Shown piece after piece: positions 1 through 9,107 of a DNA stretch of 64,000 bases. The position numbers and the translations under genes are program-made. The notes below the pieces were generated by a model. That model made no database searches, was not told where the DNA came from, and was given only the letters and a program-made list of their open reading frames with translations. The first letter of the stretch is position 1; each line of letters begins with the position of its first letter. Where the stretch lies: the NCBI RefSeq assembly GCF_004769665.1, contig NZ_RQGG01000007.1, positions 124,001-188,000 of the forward strand. Reading direction: 5' to 3'. The DNA is from Leptospira kemamanensis (GTDB taxonomy: Bacteria; Spirochaetota; Leptospiria; Leptospirales; Leptospiraceae).

Positions 1-602
1 GCCAATTGAGCGGGAACCGAAACATTCGCACTGGTTCCAATGACAAAGACCACTTGTGATTGTTTGCAAACTTCCCAACTTTTTGTGAGCAGTGATTGGT
101 CATACTCTTCTCCAAACCAAACAATGTCTGGCCGAAGTAGGGATTCACATTGTTTGCAAAATTTGAGTCCCTCTGTCTCCAAACCATCCTCTTCCAGATG
201 ATATTTTGCTGAACAATTGATGCAACGGACTCGGAAGATATTTCCATGGAGTTCTATGATAGATTTACTTCCTGAACGTGGGTGAAGCCCGTCCACATTT
301 TGTGTGATGAGAAATACTCCGTTCGATTTATTTTGCCATTTTGCAATTGTTATGTGACCGAGATTGGGTTTGGCATTTTTGCAAATCCCTCGCCGCCAAT
401 CATACCATTCCCAGACAAGTTCTGGATTTTTTTGGAAGGCACTTGGTGTGGCCAAATCCTCAGCTCGGAAATTTTTCCAAAGTCCACCTTCCCCACGAAA
501 GGTTGGAATTCCACTTTCGCTAGAGATTCCAGCTCCAGTGAGAAATACAATCCTCTCTGCATTTCGAATGGTTTCTAAAGTTTCCTTGGGGAGTAGGTCC
601 AT
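1..602 (-). CDS. Sir2-family NAD-dependent protein deacylase, SIRT5-like (3' end outside window)
   Basis: About 200 residues are visible from an ATG at 602, and the reading frame runs off the left edge, so the C-terminus is missing. Sirtuins remove acyl groups from lysine using NAD. The NAD-binding motif GAGISSESGIPTFRG lies at about residues 23-37. TQNVDGLH and the catalytic His in LHGN follow, then two Cys pairs (CINC and CKQC) of the zinc ribbon, then the GTSANV segment. Tyr67 and Arg70 in WYDWRR match the YxxR pair that defines class III sirtuins (SIRT5/CobB type), which prefer succinyl- or malonyl-lysine. The substrate preference is inference. The gene is divergent from bioF across a 68-base gap. 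Confidence 0.9.
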   Translation of the reverse strand, partial: MDLLPKETLETIRNAERIVFLTGAGISSESGIPTFRGEGGLWKNFRAEDLATPSAFQKNPELVWEWYDWRRGICKNAKPNLGHITIAKWQNKSNGVFLITQNVDGLHPRSGSKSIIELHGNIFRVRCINCSAKYHLEEDGLETEGLKFCKQCESLLRPDIVWFGEEYDQSLLTKSWEVCKQSQVVFVIGTSANVSVPAQL

Positions 603-670
603 TTCTTTGGTTCATTCTAACAAATTCTTAGAAAATTTAAATCGGAAAATATTTTAGGCCAGGAAATCTG

Positions 671-1834
671 GTGAATGTGAACCGTCATTGGGAAGAAATT
701 CAAAGAAAACTGGAGTCCATCAAGGAAAAACAATTATTCCGCGAAACAAAAACCTACCAAGGAATTGATTTTTGTTCCAATGATTATTTGGGTCTTGCCA
801 CTAACCCTCGTATGTTGGAATACTACCGGTCTTTAACAAACCTATATCCCTTTGGTTCCACAGCTTCTAGGCTTGTTCGGGGAAATTATGATTCCATGGA
901 TTTGTTTGAAAGAAAATTTGCCAGTTTTGTGGAAGGAGAGGCGGCACTTCTAGTCTCCAATGGATTTGTCGCAAATTTTGGCTTAATCGATTCCATAACC
1001 GCCCCCGATTGTTATGTGTTTACGGATAGGTTGAACCATGCATCCATTTTGGATGGAATTCGAATCTCTGGGGCCAAAAAAAAATACTTCAATCACTTAG
1101 ACTTGGAACATCTGCAATCTCTTCTCGACAAAACAAATGCCGAAGATCCAAACCAAAAACAAAAACGCATCGTTGTCACCGAATCCCTATTTAGCATGGA
1201 TGGAGATAACCCCGATTTTAAAAAACTCATAACCTTAAAAAAACAATATGGTTTTGTCCTCGTGGTGGATGAAGCCCATGCCTTAGGTGTCTATGGCGAA
1301 GAGGGAAAAGGAATCTTGTTTCGTGATCTGCCAAAGGAAGACATCCAGTTGGTTGATTACCGAGTGTATACCTTAGGAAAGTCATTTGGACTCGAAGGAG
1401 GAATCATCGTCACAAAACAAATGGGTAGAGACCATTTAGTTAATGTCATGCGGCCGTTTATTTTTTCCACAGCACCACTTCCCATCATTTCCCAATTGGC
1501 AACGTTTGCCTTGGATCTACTTCGTTCGATGGATTCTGAGAGAAAGATTTTAGAAGAATTGGCTTCAGAGTTAAAAGAATCTTTACGTTCGTTTGGTTTT
1601 TCGATCACAAGTACTGCTTCTCATATCATACCTTTACTCCTTAGCTCTGAAGCGGAAGCAATGGCTTATGCAAAATCATTACAAGAAATGGGGCTGGATG
1701 TGCGCGCCATCCGACCACCAACGGTTCCGTCGCCCAGGTTAAGGATTAGTTTGAATGCGAAGCTTTCGAAAAAAGAGATTCAAAGATTGGTATTAGCACT
1801 CGTTCAAATTAGAAACGAGTGGGATCATGTTTAA
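671..1834 (+). CDS. bioF: 8-amino-7-oxononanoate synthase (BioF-like)
   Basis: A PLP-dependent alpha-oxoamine synthase of 387 residues, the usual length for BioF, which condenses pimeloyl-thioester with alanine in biotin synthesis. Visible features are the N-terminal DFCSNDYLGLA motif, DRLNHASILDG, VVDEAHALGVYG (PLP-binding Asp and His), and the Schiff-base lysine at about residue 237 in TLGKSFG. The start is GTG at 671, chosen because it gives a full-length N-terminus. No other bio gene lies next to it, so the assignment to biotin rather than another alpha-oxoamine synthase (for example Kbl-like) rests on the family pattern and length. Confidence 0.85.
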   Translation: MNVNRHWEEIQRKLESIKEKQLFRETKTYQGIDFCSNDYLGLATNPRMLEYYRSLTNLYPFGSTASRLVRGNYDSMDLFERKFASFVEGEAALLVSNGFVANFGLIDSITAPDCYVFTDRLNHASILDGIRISGAKKKYFNHLDLEHLQSLLDKTNAEDPNQKQKRIVVTESLFSMDGDNPDFKKLITLKKQYGFVLVVDEAHALGVYGEEGKGILFRDLPKEDIQLVDYRVYTLGKSFGLEGGIIVTKQMGRDHLVNVMRPFIFSTAPLPIISQLATFALDLLRSMDSERKILEELASELKESLRSFGFSITSTASHIIPLLLSSEAEAMAYAKSLQEMGLDVRAIRPPTVPSPRLRISLNAKLSKKEIQRLVLALVQIRNEWDHV

Positions 1835-1875
1835 AGATTTATCCTTTGAAATCTATCACTTTGATAAGAAATCCC

Positions 1876-2514
1876 TTATGACTCTTCGAATTTGCGAATT
1901 TTTTCTTTGATGGATTCTGTTGTGGAAGTGGAAGGGGTTTTGGCGTTTGTTTGGGAGACAGCGGATTTTTCTCTCGACCGTTTGGTTCCATATCGATAGA
2001 TTCCGAATAATCCAAGAACACCTAGTCCGAGTAAGGTGGCGTTAATCCAAGTGTCATCAGGTTTTGCTAAAATTTTAGGTCCAAATCCGTATACGATGGA
2101 ATCTATCATTCCTTGGTTTCCATTTTCTTGGAACATAAGTATGATTGGGTCTTGTAAAACAGAAGTGCCAAATCCATTTTCCATCTTAGAGATGATTTCC
2201 TCTTCTCCCATCCCTTCTTTGATTCGATTTTCAATAAAGGTTTTGATGTAACTGGACGCGGCACACATATTGAAGGAACAGGATTGGATGGGAAGGCTTG
2301 GCAAACAGATACAACGAATTTTTTCTGTGACCTTCAAGAAGGTTTGCACTTGGCTTTCTTCTTTGAGGTTGGTGGTGGTTTTTTGAGAGAACAAGGCAAT
2401 TGGAGACAAACAACAGAATACAAGAAGGGCAACAAATGAAATTTTTTTTGAATCTATTTGGAATCTCAAAAATCTTGGAATAGAAAGAAAATGGAGTTGG
2501 TTTAGTTGCTTCAT
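1876..2514 (-). CDS. ccmH: CcmH-like cytochrome c maturation protein with variant cysteine motif
   Basis: A protein of 212 residues from the ATG at 2514, which overlaps the ccmF stop as ATGA. It has an N-terminal hydrophobic segment, a periplasmic helical domain and a C-terminal TM helix (TLLGLGVLGLFGIYRYG). The middle resembles the CcmH fold: a Cys-containing loop is followed by a helix pattern ending EEEIISKMENGFGTSVLQDP, like the family's EEI...YGdfVLydP. CcmH normally reduces apocytochrome through an LRCxxC motif. Here the loop reads RCICLPSLPIQSCSFNMC, with four Cys as CxC, seven residues, then Cx4C. The function follows from homology and operon context. The redox chemistry may differ from standard CcmH. 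Confidence 0.75.
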   Translation of the reverse strand: MKQLNQLHFLSIPRFLRFQIDSKKISFVALLVFCCLSPIALFSQKTTTNLKEESQVQTFLKVTEKIRCICLPSLPIQSCSFNMCAASSYIKTFIENRIKEGMGEEEIISKMENGFGTSVLQDPIILMFQENGNQGMIDSIVYGFGPKILAKPDDTWINATLLGLGVLGLFGIYRYGTKRSREKSAVSQTNAKTPSTSTTESIKEKIRKFEES

Positions 2515-4718
2515 GCCACATTTCCTTTGGTTTGTTTTGTTCGTTCCCCAATCGGTAATAAGAGAAAGATCCCCGTCATAAAATACAAGAGAGAACCAAC
2601 CCAAATCAATTTCACAAGAGGGTTAATCCACACTTCTAAGTTCGCCACAATTTGGCGTGGGAAGTTTAGGAAAAGTTTGAGTTTATCCGTTTCACTTCCT
2701 GGTGTGAAATAATACTGCATAAACATCAGTGGTAGGTCAGGGTTTTCGGATTTTAGATCCGAAGTTTCTATGGCACCAAGTTGGATGTAAAAATCTTCCT
2801 TCGCCATGGAATGGATGGCAGGTTCACTGGTTGGAATATGAGTTTCAAAATCCCCTGTTAGGTGAGAGATCTGAGGGTAAAACCTTCTTTCCGTATCTAG
2901 GGATGCAATTTTTTCCAAACCACGATAAATGCCGTAATTTGCTTCTTGGGAAACAATCACATTTTGAATGTTAGGTTCTCCGCCAAGCCCTGAAATGAGG
3001 ACGGGTTTGAGTTTTAAAGTATTTGCTTCTATTTGGTATCCACCTATCATCGCTTTGTCGATCGATTGGTAGACGATTTCTTCCGAAGTTGGTGGTTGGA
3101 GTTCATAAAAGAAACGCACCGAAGTATTGATCTTAAATGCATTTCCTGCATATCCGATAAATATAAGAACAAGAGAGAAGTGAACTAAATACCCACCATA
3201 CCTTCTTTTGTTTTTGAGAAGTAAGTTTACTCCAGCTCGTAACAAAGATTCATCTTTGTGTTCATCACGTCTAGCTTTGATTCCTCGGTAGTATTCTTGG
3301 ATGATCCCAGCAATGGTAAACACTCCAATCCCCACGGTGAGAACGGAATACACCTCTGCCAATACATCACCGTATTTGGTATCGGGTTTGGTGAAGTTTT
3401 GAGAATAAAAGAGAATGTACAATCCACCACCTAAGATTCCAAAGAGGAATGGTTTTAACAGTGTGGATAAAAAGACTGCTCCAGCACCTTTTCTCCAAGC
3501 AAGTAAGGGTGCCGAACCCATGAGTAATAATAAAAAGATCCCAGCAGGTACACCCCAAGAATTGAACCAAGGTGCTTTGAATTCCTTTCCATAAAGAAGG
3601 GGAGAAAAAACACCTAACAAGATTGCTGCGGTCGATAACACCAAAAGGAAGTTGTTGAGTAAAAAACTTCCTTCTTTGGATGTGATGGCTTCTAGGTTTC
3701 GTTCTGGAGTTAGATTTTTTCTTCGGTAGATCACAAAACCAGTGAAAAAAAGAAAACTCGCGATGATATAAACGATAAATGGTGTTCCAATTGTTGATTT
3801 TGAAAAACTATGAGGCCCTTCGAGAACACCTGAACGAGTGATCCATGTTCCGAGCAGACTAAAGTGGAAGGCAAGGATCACAAGTAACATATTCCAAAAC
3901 TTCAACATACCCCGTCGTTCTTGGATGACAACGGAATGGACAAAGGCACTTGTGAGTAACCATGGCATAAGGGACGCATTTTCAACAGGATCCCAAGCCC
4001 AATACCCACCCCAACCTAACTCTTCATAGGCCCATTTGGATCCGAGTAAAATTCCTGTACCGAGAAAAAACCAAGAAAACAAAGTCCATTTACGAATGAA
4101 CTTCATCCAATCTTCTGAAAGTTGACCTGAGACTAGAGCCGACATGGCAATTGCAAATGGAATGGAGATACTCACATAACCAATGTAAAGGATGGGAGGG
4201 TGGATGATCATTGCCCAATGTTGTAAAAGGGGATTGAGTCCACGTCCTGCCGCTGCTTCTGGAACAAATTCACGAAAGGGTTGTGCGTCTCCATAAAACA
4301 CAGCAAGGAAACTAAAAAAACCAGATAAAACTGCAAGGATGAGGTTCATCACAGGGATTCTGTCTTCGATGGACTTACGAGTTTGCCATAACACGATAAA
4401 GGTAAAGACATTTAAAATCAAATTCCAAAACAGTAAACTTCCTGAAGACCCAGACCAAATCGAAGTCATTTTATAAAATAATGGAAGGTGTTCGCTGGAA
4501 TGCATGACCACATAATAGTTGCTATAGTCAGATCGAACGAGTTGTGTGAGTAAAACAATAAACGTTAAGATGATGACAAAAGGATTTGTCATGAGTGCCA
4601 ATCGGCCAAGTTCTACTGCTTTTCTTTCTTTCGAAATGATCCCGTAGATAGTTTGGAAGGCAGAGAAAAGTAAAATGGCAAGGGAGGCTGAAAGTAAGAT
4701 GGTTCCTAAGTTATTCAT
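2511..4718 (-). CDS. ccmF: Cytochrome c heme lyase subunit CcmF
   Basis: A 735-residue polytopic membrane protein, slightly longer than typical CcmF. It takes heme from CcmE and attaches it to apocytochrome c on the outer face of the inner membrane. The tryptophan-rich WWD signature WGGYWAWDPVENASLMPWL starts near residue 236. Conserved His residues occur in the flanking loops (HSSEHLP, HWAMIIHPPILY, HSVV). A large extracytoplasmic domain lies near the C-terminus before a last TM helix. The gene sits between ccmE and the ccmH-like gene with 4-base ATGA overlaps at both ends, so all three are probably translationally coupled. ccmABC are not in the window. Confidence 0.95.
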   Translation of the reverse strand: MNNLGTILLSASLAILLFSAFQTIYGIISKERKAVELGRLALMTNPFVIILTFIVLLTQLVRSDYSNYYVVMHSSEHLPLFYKMTSIWSGSSGSLLFWNLILNVFTFIVLWQTRKSIEDRIPVMNLILAVLSGFFSFLAVFYGDAQPFREFVPEAAAGRGLNPLLQHWAMIIHPPILYIGYVSISIPFAIAMSALVSGQLSEDWMKFIRKWTLFSWFFLGTGILLGSKWAYEELGWGGYWAWDPVENASLMPWLLTSAFVHSVVIQERRGMLKFWNMLLVILAFHFSLLGTWITRSGVLEGPHSFSKSTIGTPFIVYIIASFLFFTGFVIYRRKNLTPERNLEAITSKEGSFLLNNFLLVLSTAAILLGVFSPLLYGKEFKAPWFNSWGVPAGIFLLLLMGSAPLLAWRKGAGAVFLSTLLKPFLFGILGGGLYILFYSQNFTKPDTKYGDVLAEVYSVLTVGIGVFTIAGIIQEYYRGIKARRDEHKDESLLRAGVNLLLKNKRRYGGYLVHFSLVLIFIGYAGNAFKINTSVRFFYELQPPTSEEIVYQSIDKAMIGGYQIEANTLKLKPVLISGLGGEPNIQNVIVSQEANYGIYRGLEKIASLDTERRFYPQISHLTGDFETHIPTSEPAIHSMAKEDFYIQLGAIETSDLKSENPDLPLMFMQYYFTPGSETDKLKLFLNFPRQIVANLEVWINPLVKLIWVGSLLYFMTGIFLLLPIGERTKQTKGNVA

Positions 4719-5107
4719 TTTTCCTCAGCATACCCTGCTTCGTATTTGGAAGCACATTTTGCTTCTACGTGGCTTGCGACAAGGACTCCCTTATCCAATT
4801 TTCCATCCACACGAGCCCTTGCTCCTTCTTTGAAAGCATCAGGCAAAAGAGTTTCTCCTGTAAAAAATACAGGGATGATTTGATCGTTCAGTTCCAAATC
4901 AAATTTGGCTTTTTTTCCTTCTCGGACCAAACTGCCCACTCGCACAAACCCTCTCACTCTTAAGTTTTGTTCCGAATACTTTGTAGGATTGGCAGCAAGT
5001 TCGGAAGCATCGAGGAGTAGGTAAGATGTTTCTTGGGAAGAAAAATAAGCAATTCCTCCGAGGGAGATTGCAATGAGGAATAAAAGGGTTAAAAACTTAC
5101 GATTCAT
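4715..5107 (-). CDS. ccmE: Heme chaperone CcmE, CxxxY type
   Basis: 130 residues from the ATG at 5107: one N-terminal TM anchor (FLTLLFLIAISLGGIAYF) and a periplasmic beta-barrel (OB fold). CcmE carries heme from CcmABCD to CcmF. In most bacteria the heme is bound covalently by His in an HxxxY motif. Here the aligned segment is C-A-S-K-Y, Cys118 and Tyr122, the CxxxY variant known from some archaea and sulfate reducers. The stop overlaps the ccmF start by ATGA. A longer frame reaches 5170, but the 5107 start leaves a proper anchor sequence and is preferred. The ribosome binding site is weak. Confidence 0.9.
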   Translation of the reverse strand: MNRKFLTLLFLIAISLGGIAYFSSQETSYLLLDASELAANPTKYSEQNLRVRGFVRVGSLVREGKKAKFDLELNDQIIPVFFTGETLLPDAFKEGARARVDGKLDKGVLVASHVEAKCASKYEAGYAEEK

Positions 5108-5209
5108 AGTCCATTCTTTAGACGAAATCACGTCTTTCCTCAAACCTCTCCGACTCATGGTTTCGGTCAAACAAAAAGGTCTTTGGAATTTTGTCGTAAA
5201 ATTGCGGTT

Positions 5210-5986
5210 TTAGAGGTAGGATTTGGCACGGTACACCCAATACCCAACCCATTCCTTTATAGCAAACGTAGTCGTATCGAGATATCCTGCCGACGGTAAA
5301 TACAATTCAAAGGCACCAGAATCCATTTGAAAGGAGCGATAGTCTGTTGGAAACGGGATCACTTCCAAGTTTTGTTTTCGAAAACAACCGACGGATCGTT
5401 TCATATGGAAGGCAGACGTAACCAGAATATAGGATTGGAAGTTTTTTTCTTCGATGATTTTTTTTGTTTCTACCGCATTTTCATATGTGTTCCTGGAATT
5501 GTTTTCTAAAATGATGTCTGATTCTTTGACACCAAGATCGATTAACAACGATTTGGCTAAATTCGCTTCCCGGTATTCATCGGATAATAACAAACCAGAT
5601 CCACCAGTAAACAGGATTTTTTTGACCTTTCCTGCTCGATACAAACGAATGGCGTCTGTGATGCGATCTGCTGAATCGGAGAGCTCTGGCCTTGCTTTGA
5701 CTGAGGAGATGGTTTGGATCATCCCACCAAGAACAATGGCAACTTCAGCTTTTGGAACCTCTTCTAATGACACAGGAGGGTAGTCTTTTTCTAATCCAGT
5801 CACAAGTGCATTTGCTACATAGGAACTAGAGGATAGATATAAAAAGAGACAAATGAGGAAAAAGAGAAACTTCGTTTTCCCTTGTTTGATGCGAAACAAA
5901 AGATAAATACAAAATAAAAAAAATACAGGTAAAGGGTAGAGAAAAATGGTAAGAACTTTGGAGAAAATAAAAAAGAGAGAATCCAT
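5210..5986 (-). CDS. YdcF/ElyC-like DUF218 membrane protein
   Basis: 258 residues from the ATG at 5986. Two hydrophobic helices lie at the N-terminus (FFIFSKVLTIFLYPLPVFFL and FLFFLICLFLYLSS), followed by a DUF218 domain. Family motifs visible are AEVAIVLGGM, a DSADRITDAIRLYRAGK helix, KILFTGGSG, and the conserved ENNSRNTYENA and LVTSAFHMKRS. Members such as ElyC and SanA act in envelope integrity and peptidoglycan or enterobacterial antigen lipid metabolism, but the biochemical activity is unclear. The frame continues upstream to 6061, but the first residues there are unlikely to be translated. No operon partner is obvious. Confidence 0.8.
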   Translation of the reverse strand: MDSLFFIFSKVLTIFLYPLPVFFLFCIYLLFRIKQGKTKFLFFLICLFLYLSSSSYVANALVTGLEKDYPPVSLEEVPKAEVAIVLGGMIQTISSVKARPELSDSADRITDAIRLYRAGKVKKILFTGGSGLLLSDEYREANLAKSLLIDLGVKESDIILENNSRNTYENAVETKKIIEEKNFQSYILVTSAFHMKRSVGCFRKQNLEVIPFPTDYRSFQMDSGAFELYLPSAGYLDTTTFAIKEWVGYWVYRAKSYL

Positions 5987-6015
5987 AAAGAAAGGATTCA
6001 GAAATCCATTGTTTT

Positions 6016-6417
6016 TTACCAGTCCAAATCGGGGCCAAGCACTCCGATTCCACTTCCCCAATATTGAGATGGGTGAGGGTAACGAACGGAGATTCCCAAA
6101 GGGGAACGAGAAAACTTCCAGTCACGTGCAATTTGTTTTCGTTTGTTCATTGTTTCTTCCGGAATATTTGGTTCCGTAGCAACTAAAAACTGTTTGGTGA
6201 GTTCCACCCATTCTTTGATAGCAGCTGGGTTTTGTTTTTTTAAATCCTGGATGAGGATTCGAAGTTCAAATTCCGCATCTTCCCGTAAGTCCCTCGCGAT
6301 TTCTGAAATCTCCGCATTGGAACCAAATACAGTTTCGTTTCCTTCTGTACGATCCACAGCATCTCTCCATTTGGCATAGGCGATGAATAGATGTTTGGTT
6401 TCTTCGAAACGGTACAT
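6016..6417 (-). CDS. Hypothetical protein, helical
   Basis: 133 residues from an ATG at 6417 (MYRFEETKHLF...). I do not recognise the family. The sequence is charged and mostly helical in character, without signal peptide or TM segment, and ends in an aromatic-rich tail (YPHPSQYWGSG). The gene lies upstream of the ydcF-like gene on the same strand, 29 bases away, and is divergent from the MBL-fold gene across about 60 bases. An in-frame ATG at 6474 would add 19 residues but would leave no promoter space. The reading frame looks coding by composition and position. Confidence 0.6.
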   Translation of the reverse strand: MYRFEETKHLFIAYAKWRDAVDRTEGNETVFGSNAEISEIARDLREDAEFELRILIQDLKKQNPAAIKEWVELTKQFLVATEPNIPEETMNKRKQIARDWKFSRSPLGISVRYPHPSQYWGSGIGVLGPDLDW

Positions 6418-6477
6418 GACAAAGAATGAGTATGGTGCCAGTTTTGGAAAAGGCAATCGAAAAATCTTTGCCATCAA

Positions 6478-7542
6478 TTGGGGACTCGATTCCGTCTAAA
6501 CTTTGTGAAATTCAAATGGTCCGCCGCATTCATTTTGATTCTATTATTGGCTTTTGCCCTTTTGGCAGATTCCCAAACACGAAAACCTCACCATACAGAG
6601 TCTGGATTCCAAAACCCAAATCCTAGTTTTCAAAAAAAAGGATTTTGGAATGTACTCGTTTGGCAATGGGACAGGTTTTTTTTACCGTACAGTTTAGACG
6701 CTAAATCCTATCCTACATTCCCTGTGTTAAAAAATGATGGGAAACAATTACAATCCAATCTCTCCCAACTTTCAGTGACTTGGGTTGGGCATGCCACCAC
6801 ACTTGTGCAAATTGATGGGATCAACATTCTGACCGATCCTATATGGAGTGAGAGGTGTTCTCCTCTTAGTTTTGTTGGTCCCAAACGATATACACCACCT
6901 GGCATCTCCATTTCAGACTTACCTAAAATTGATGTGATCCTTTTATCTCATAATCATTATGACCACACGGATCTTCCCACTTTAAAACGATTAGAAGAAA
7001 AATTCCATCCATTGGTTCTCACTGGTCTCGGTAACAGGAAACTCTTGTTAGATGAAGGATTACAAAATGTAAAAGAAATGGATTGGTGGGAGGAATGGAA
7101 ACTTGGTTCCTTACAATTCACATTCACACCGACACAACATTTCAGTGGCCGTGGTCTCTTGGATCGGGATGAAACCTTATGGGGGAGTTTTGTCATTTCC
7201 GGGAAACAGGAAACCGTTTACTTTGCGGGAGATACTGGTTATTACTCACATTTTCAAGAAATCGCGAGCCGTTTCCCGAAGATTGATGTTGCCATTTTAC
7301 CCATTGGAGCAACAGAACCACGTTGGCTTATGGAACCTGTGCATGTGGATCCCAAGGAAGCGGTTCGGTCTTTTTCGGATCTGAAAGCGAAATTCCTCGT
7401 GCCCATGCATTATATGACCTTTGTTTTATCGGATGAACCACTGGATTCTCCTGTGCCCCGCACAAAAGAAGCGATGAAGGAATCGGGAATCTCCGAATCT
7501 GCCCTCGTTCCTTTAAAAATTGGAGAATCACGCTTTTTTTAG
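6478..7542 (+). CDS. MBL-fold metallo-hydrolase, NAPE-PLD/UlaG-like, membrane-anchored
   Basis: 354 residues with an N-terminal hydrophobic segment (FILILLLAFALLADS), probably a signal anchor or signal peptide. The metallo-beta-lactamase domain has the strand WVGHATTLVQIDG, the metal motif SHNHYDH (HxHxDH), a second histidine in TPTQHFSGRG, the FAGDTGY aspartate and a C-terminal PMHYMTF histidine. This arrangement is that of the beta-lactamase superfamily 2 group that includes NAPE-phospholipase D and UlaG. A phospholipase-like or lactonase-like activity is possible but not shown. The start is TTG at 6478. A GTG at 6505 is an alternative, and neither has a strong ribosome binding site. Confidence 0.8.
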   Translation: MGTRFRLNFVKFKWSAAFILILLLAFALLADSQTRKPHHTESGFQNPNPSFQKKGFWNVLVWQWDRFFLPYSLDAKSYPTFPVLKNDGKQLQSNLSQLSVTWVGHATTLVQIDGINILTDPIWSERCSPLSFVGPKRYTPPGISISDLPKIDVILLSHNHYDHTDLPTLKRLEEKFHPLVLTGLGNRKLLLDEGLQNVKEMDWWEEWKLGSLQFTFTPTQHFSGRGLLDRDETLWGSFVISGKQETVYFAGDTGYYSHFQEIASRFPKIDVAILPIGATEPRWLMEPVHVDPKEAVRSFSDLKAKFLVPMHYMTFVLSDEPLDSPVPRTKEAMKESGISESALVPLKIGESRFF

Positions 7543-7588
7543 TTCCATGTGATTTCTCTTTCGGGTATGCTGTCCTAAAAAAAATAGG

Positions 7589-9064
7589 ATGGTGAGCACG
7601 TTGAAGAAGCTTCTCACATTGATGGTTTTCCTGGTATGTTTGTCTGTGACAACTGCAGGGTTATTTGCCGAAGAACCAACTCCGGTTCCAACGGAGACAA
7701 CAACACAAGAGGAAACAGGACATTCCTCGCATGGGGAATCAGTTCACGAAGAACTCCCGTATTGGACAGTATTACCTTTTGTGGCAATTTTACTTTCCAT
7801 TGCCATTTTGCCTGTTGCCTCTCACAAAACAGCCCATTGGTGGGAAGACAATAACAACAAACTCATTTTAGCAGTGGGTCTTGGAGCCATCTCCTTTGTT
7901 GTTTTGATTGTTTATGGGTATAGCCATAATATCGTTCATACTGTTTTCTTTGATTACATTCCTTTTATCATTTTGCTAGGTTCTTTGTTTTATATCTCCG
8001 GTGGGATTGTGATTAAAGGGGATATCAAAGCGACTCCTTTGAATAACACCTTGTATTTGTTAATTGGAGCAAGTCTTGCTTCCTTTATTGGAACAACGGG
8101 AGCATCAATGTTACTCATTCGCCCTTTGTTAAAAACAAATAGCGAAAGAAAACATGTTGTCCATACGGTTGTGTTTTTTATCTTTCTTGTTTCCAATATT
8201 GGTGGTTCCTTAACTCCACTCGGGGATCCTCCTTTGTTTTTAGGTTACCTCAAAGGAGTTCCATTCACTTGGACGTTTAAGTTATTGCCTGAGATGTTAC
8301 TCGCACTTGCGATTTTACTTACAGTGTATTTTATTTGGGATACAATGGCTTATAAAAAAGAAACGAAAAAGGATTTGGCTCGTGATACAAAACTAGCAAC
8401 ACCTTTTTCCATTAGCGGCCAAGTAAACTTCATTTGGCTACTCGGTGTGATTTTGGCAGTTGCTTTTTTAAACAGTAACTACATCCCTCAAATCAACGAA
8501 ACACCAACACTTGGATTCATCCGAGAAGCAGTGCTCATTGCACTCATTGGTCTTTCCATGTTTACTTCTAAAGAAGAACATAGAAAGTTTAATAACTTTA
8601 CGTTACATCCCATCCAAGAAGTGGCTTACCTCTTCATTGGAATTTTCATCACCATGATTCCTGCTCTTGTATTACTCGAAGCACATGGGAAAGAACTTGG
8701 GATTACAGAAAGATGGCAGTTTTATTGGGCAACTGGAGTGTTCTCCTCGGTTCTCGATAATGCACCGACGTATTTAACGTTTGGATCTCTTGCTTCAGGA
8801 CTCCTGACACCAGCAGGAGCTGCTCCACTGACTCTTGGCCAATTCATTGGAAACGTCCAAGCAGAAGAGATCTTAAAAGCAATTTCAGTAGGTGCCGTGT
8901 TTATGGGTGCGAATACTTATATCGGTAACGCTCCTAACTTTATGGTGAAGTCAGTTGCTGAAGAAAACAAAGTGAAGATGCCTTCGTTTGGTGGGTATTT
9001 AGCATATTCAATGGGAATTTTAGTTCCTGTTTTTATCCTAATTACGTTTATTTTCTTCGTCTAA
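7589..9064 (+). CDS. nhaD: NhaD-type Na+/H+ antiporter (ArsB/NhaD superfamily)
   Basis: 491 residues. A cleavable-looking signal (LLTLMVFLVCLSVTTAGLFA) is followed by a His-rich segment (HSSHGESVHEE) and about 11 TM helices. The motif block SNIGGSLTPLGDPPLFLGYL is characteristic of NhaD/ArsB-type carriers, and a second repeat-like block occurs at SVLDNAPTYLTFGSLA. NhaD exchanges Na+ or Li+ for H+. A citrate/arsenite-type substrate is an alternative within the superfamily. The start is ATG at 7589; a TTG at 7601 with GGTGAG five bases upstream is equally plausible. Transcription probably ends at the strong hairpin just after the stop. Confidence 0.8.
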   Translation: MVSTLKKLLTLMVFLVCLSVTTAGLFAEEPTPVPTETTTQEETGHSSHGESVHEELPYWTVLPFVAILLSIAILPVASHKTAHWWEDNNNKLILAVGLGAISFVVLIVYGYSHNIVHTVFFDYIPFIILLGSLFYISGGIVIKGDIKATPLNNTLYLLIGASLASFIGTTGASMLLIRPLLKTNSERKHVVHTVVFFIFLVSNIGGSLTPLGDPPLFLGYLKGVPFTWTFKLLPEMLLALAILLTVYFIWDTMAYKKETKKDLARDTKLATPFSISGQVNFIWLLGVILAVAFLNSNYIPQINETPTLGFIREAVLIALIGLSMFTSKEEHRKFNNFTLHPIQEVAYLFIGIFITMIPALVLLEAHGKELGITERWQFYWATGVFSSVLDNAPTYLTFGSLASGLLTPAGAAPLTLGQFIGNVQAEEILKAISVGAVFMGANTYIGNAPNFMVKSVAEENKVKMPSFGGYLAYSMGILVPVFILITFIFFV

Positions 9065-9076
9065 GTTTTCAGAATG

Positions 9077-9099
9077 CCGGGGATCCATCCCCGGTTTTT
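9077..9099 (+). terminator. Rho-independent terminator after the nhaD-like gene
   Basis: A GC-rich inverted repeat with arms CCGGGGAT and ATCCCCGG is followed directly by five T residues. It starts 12 bases after the antiporter stop codon and ends only 8 bases before the ATG of the ammonia-lyase gene, so it separates the two genes. Confidence 0.9.
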
Positions 9100-9107
9100 C
9101 ATCTTTC

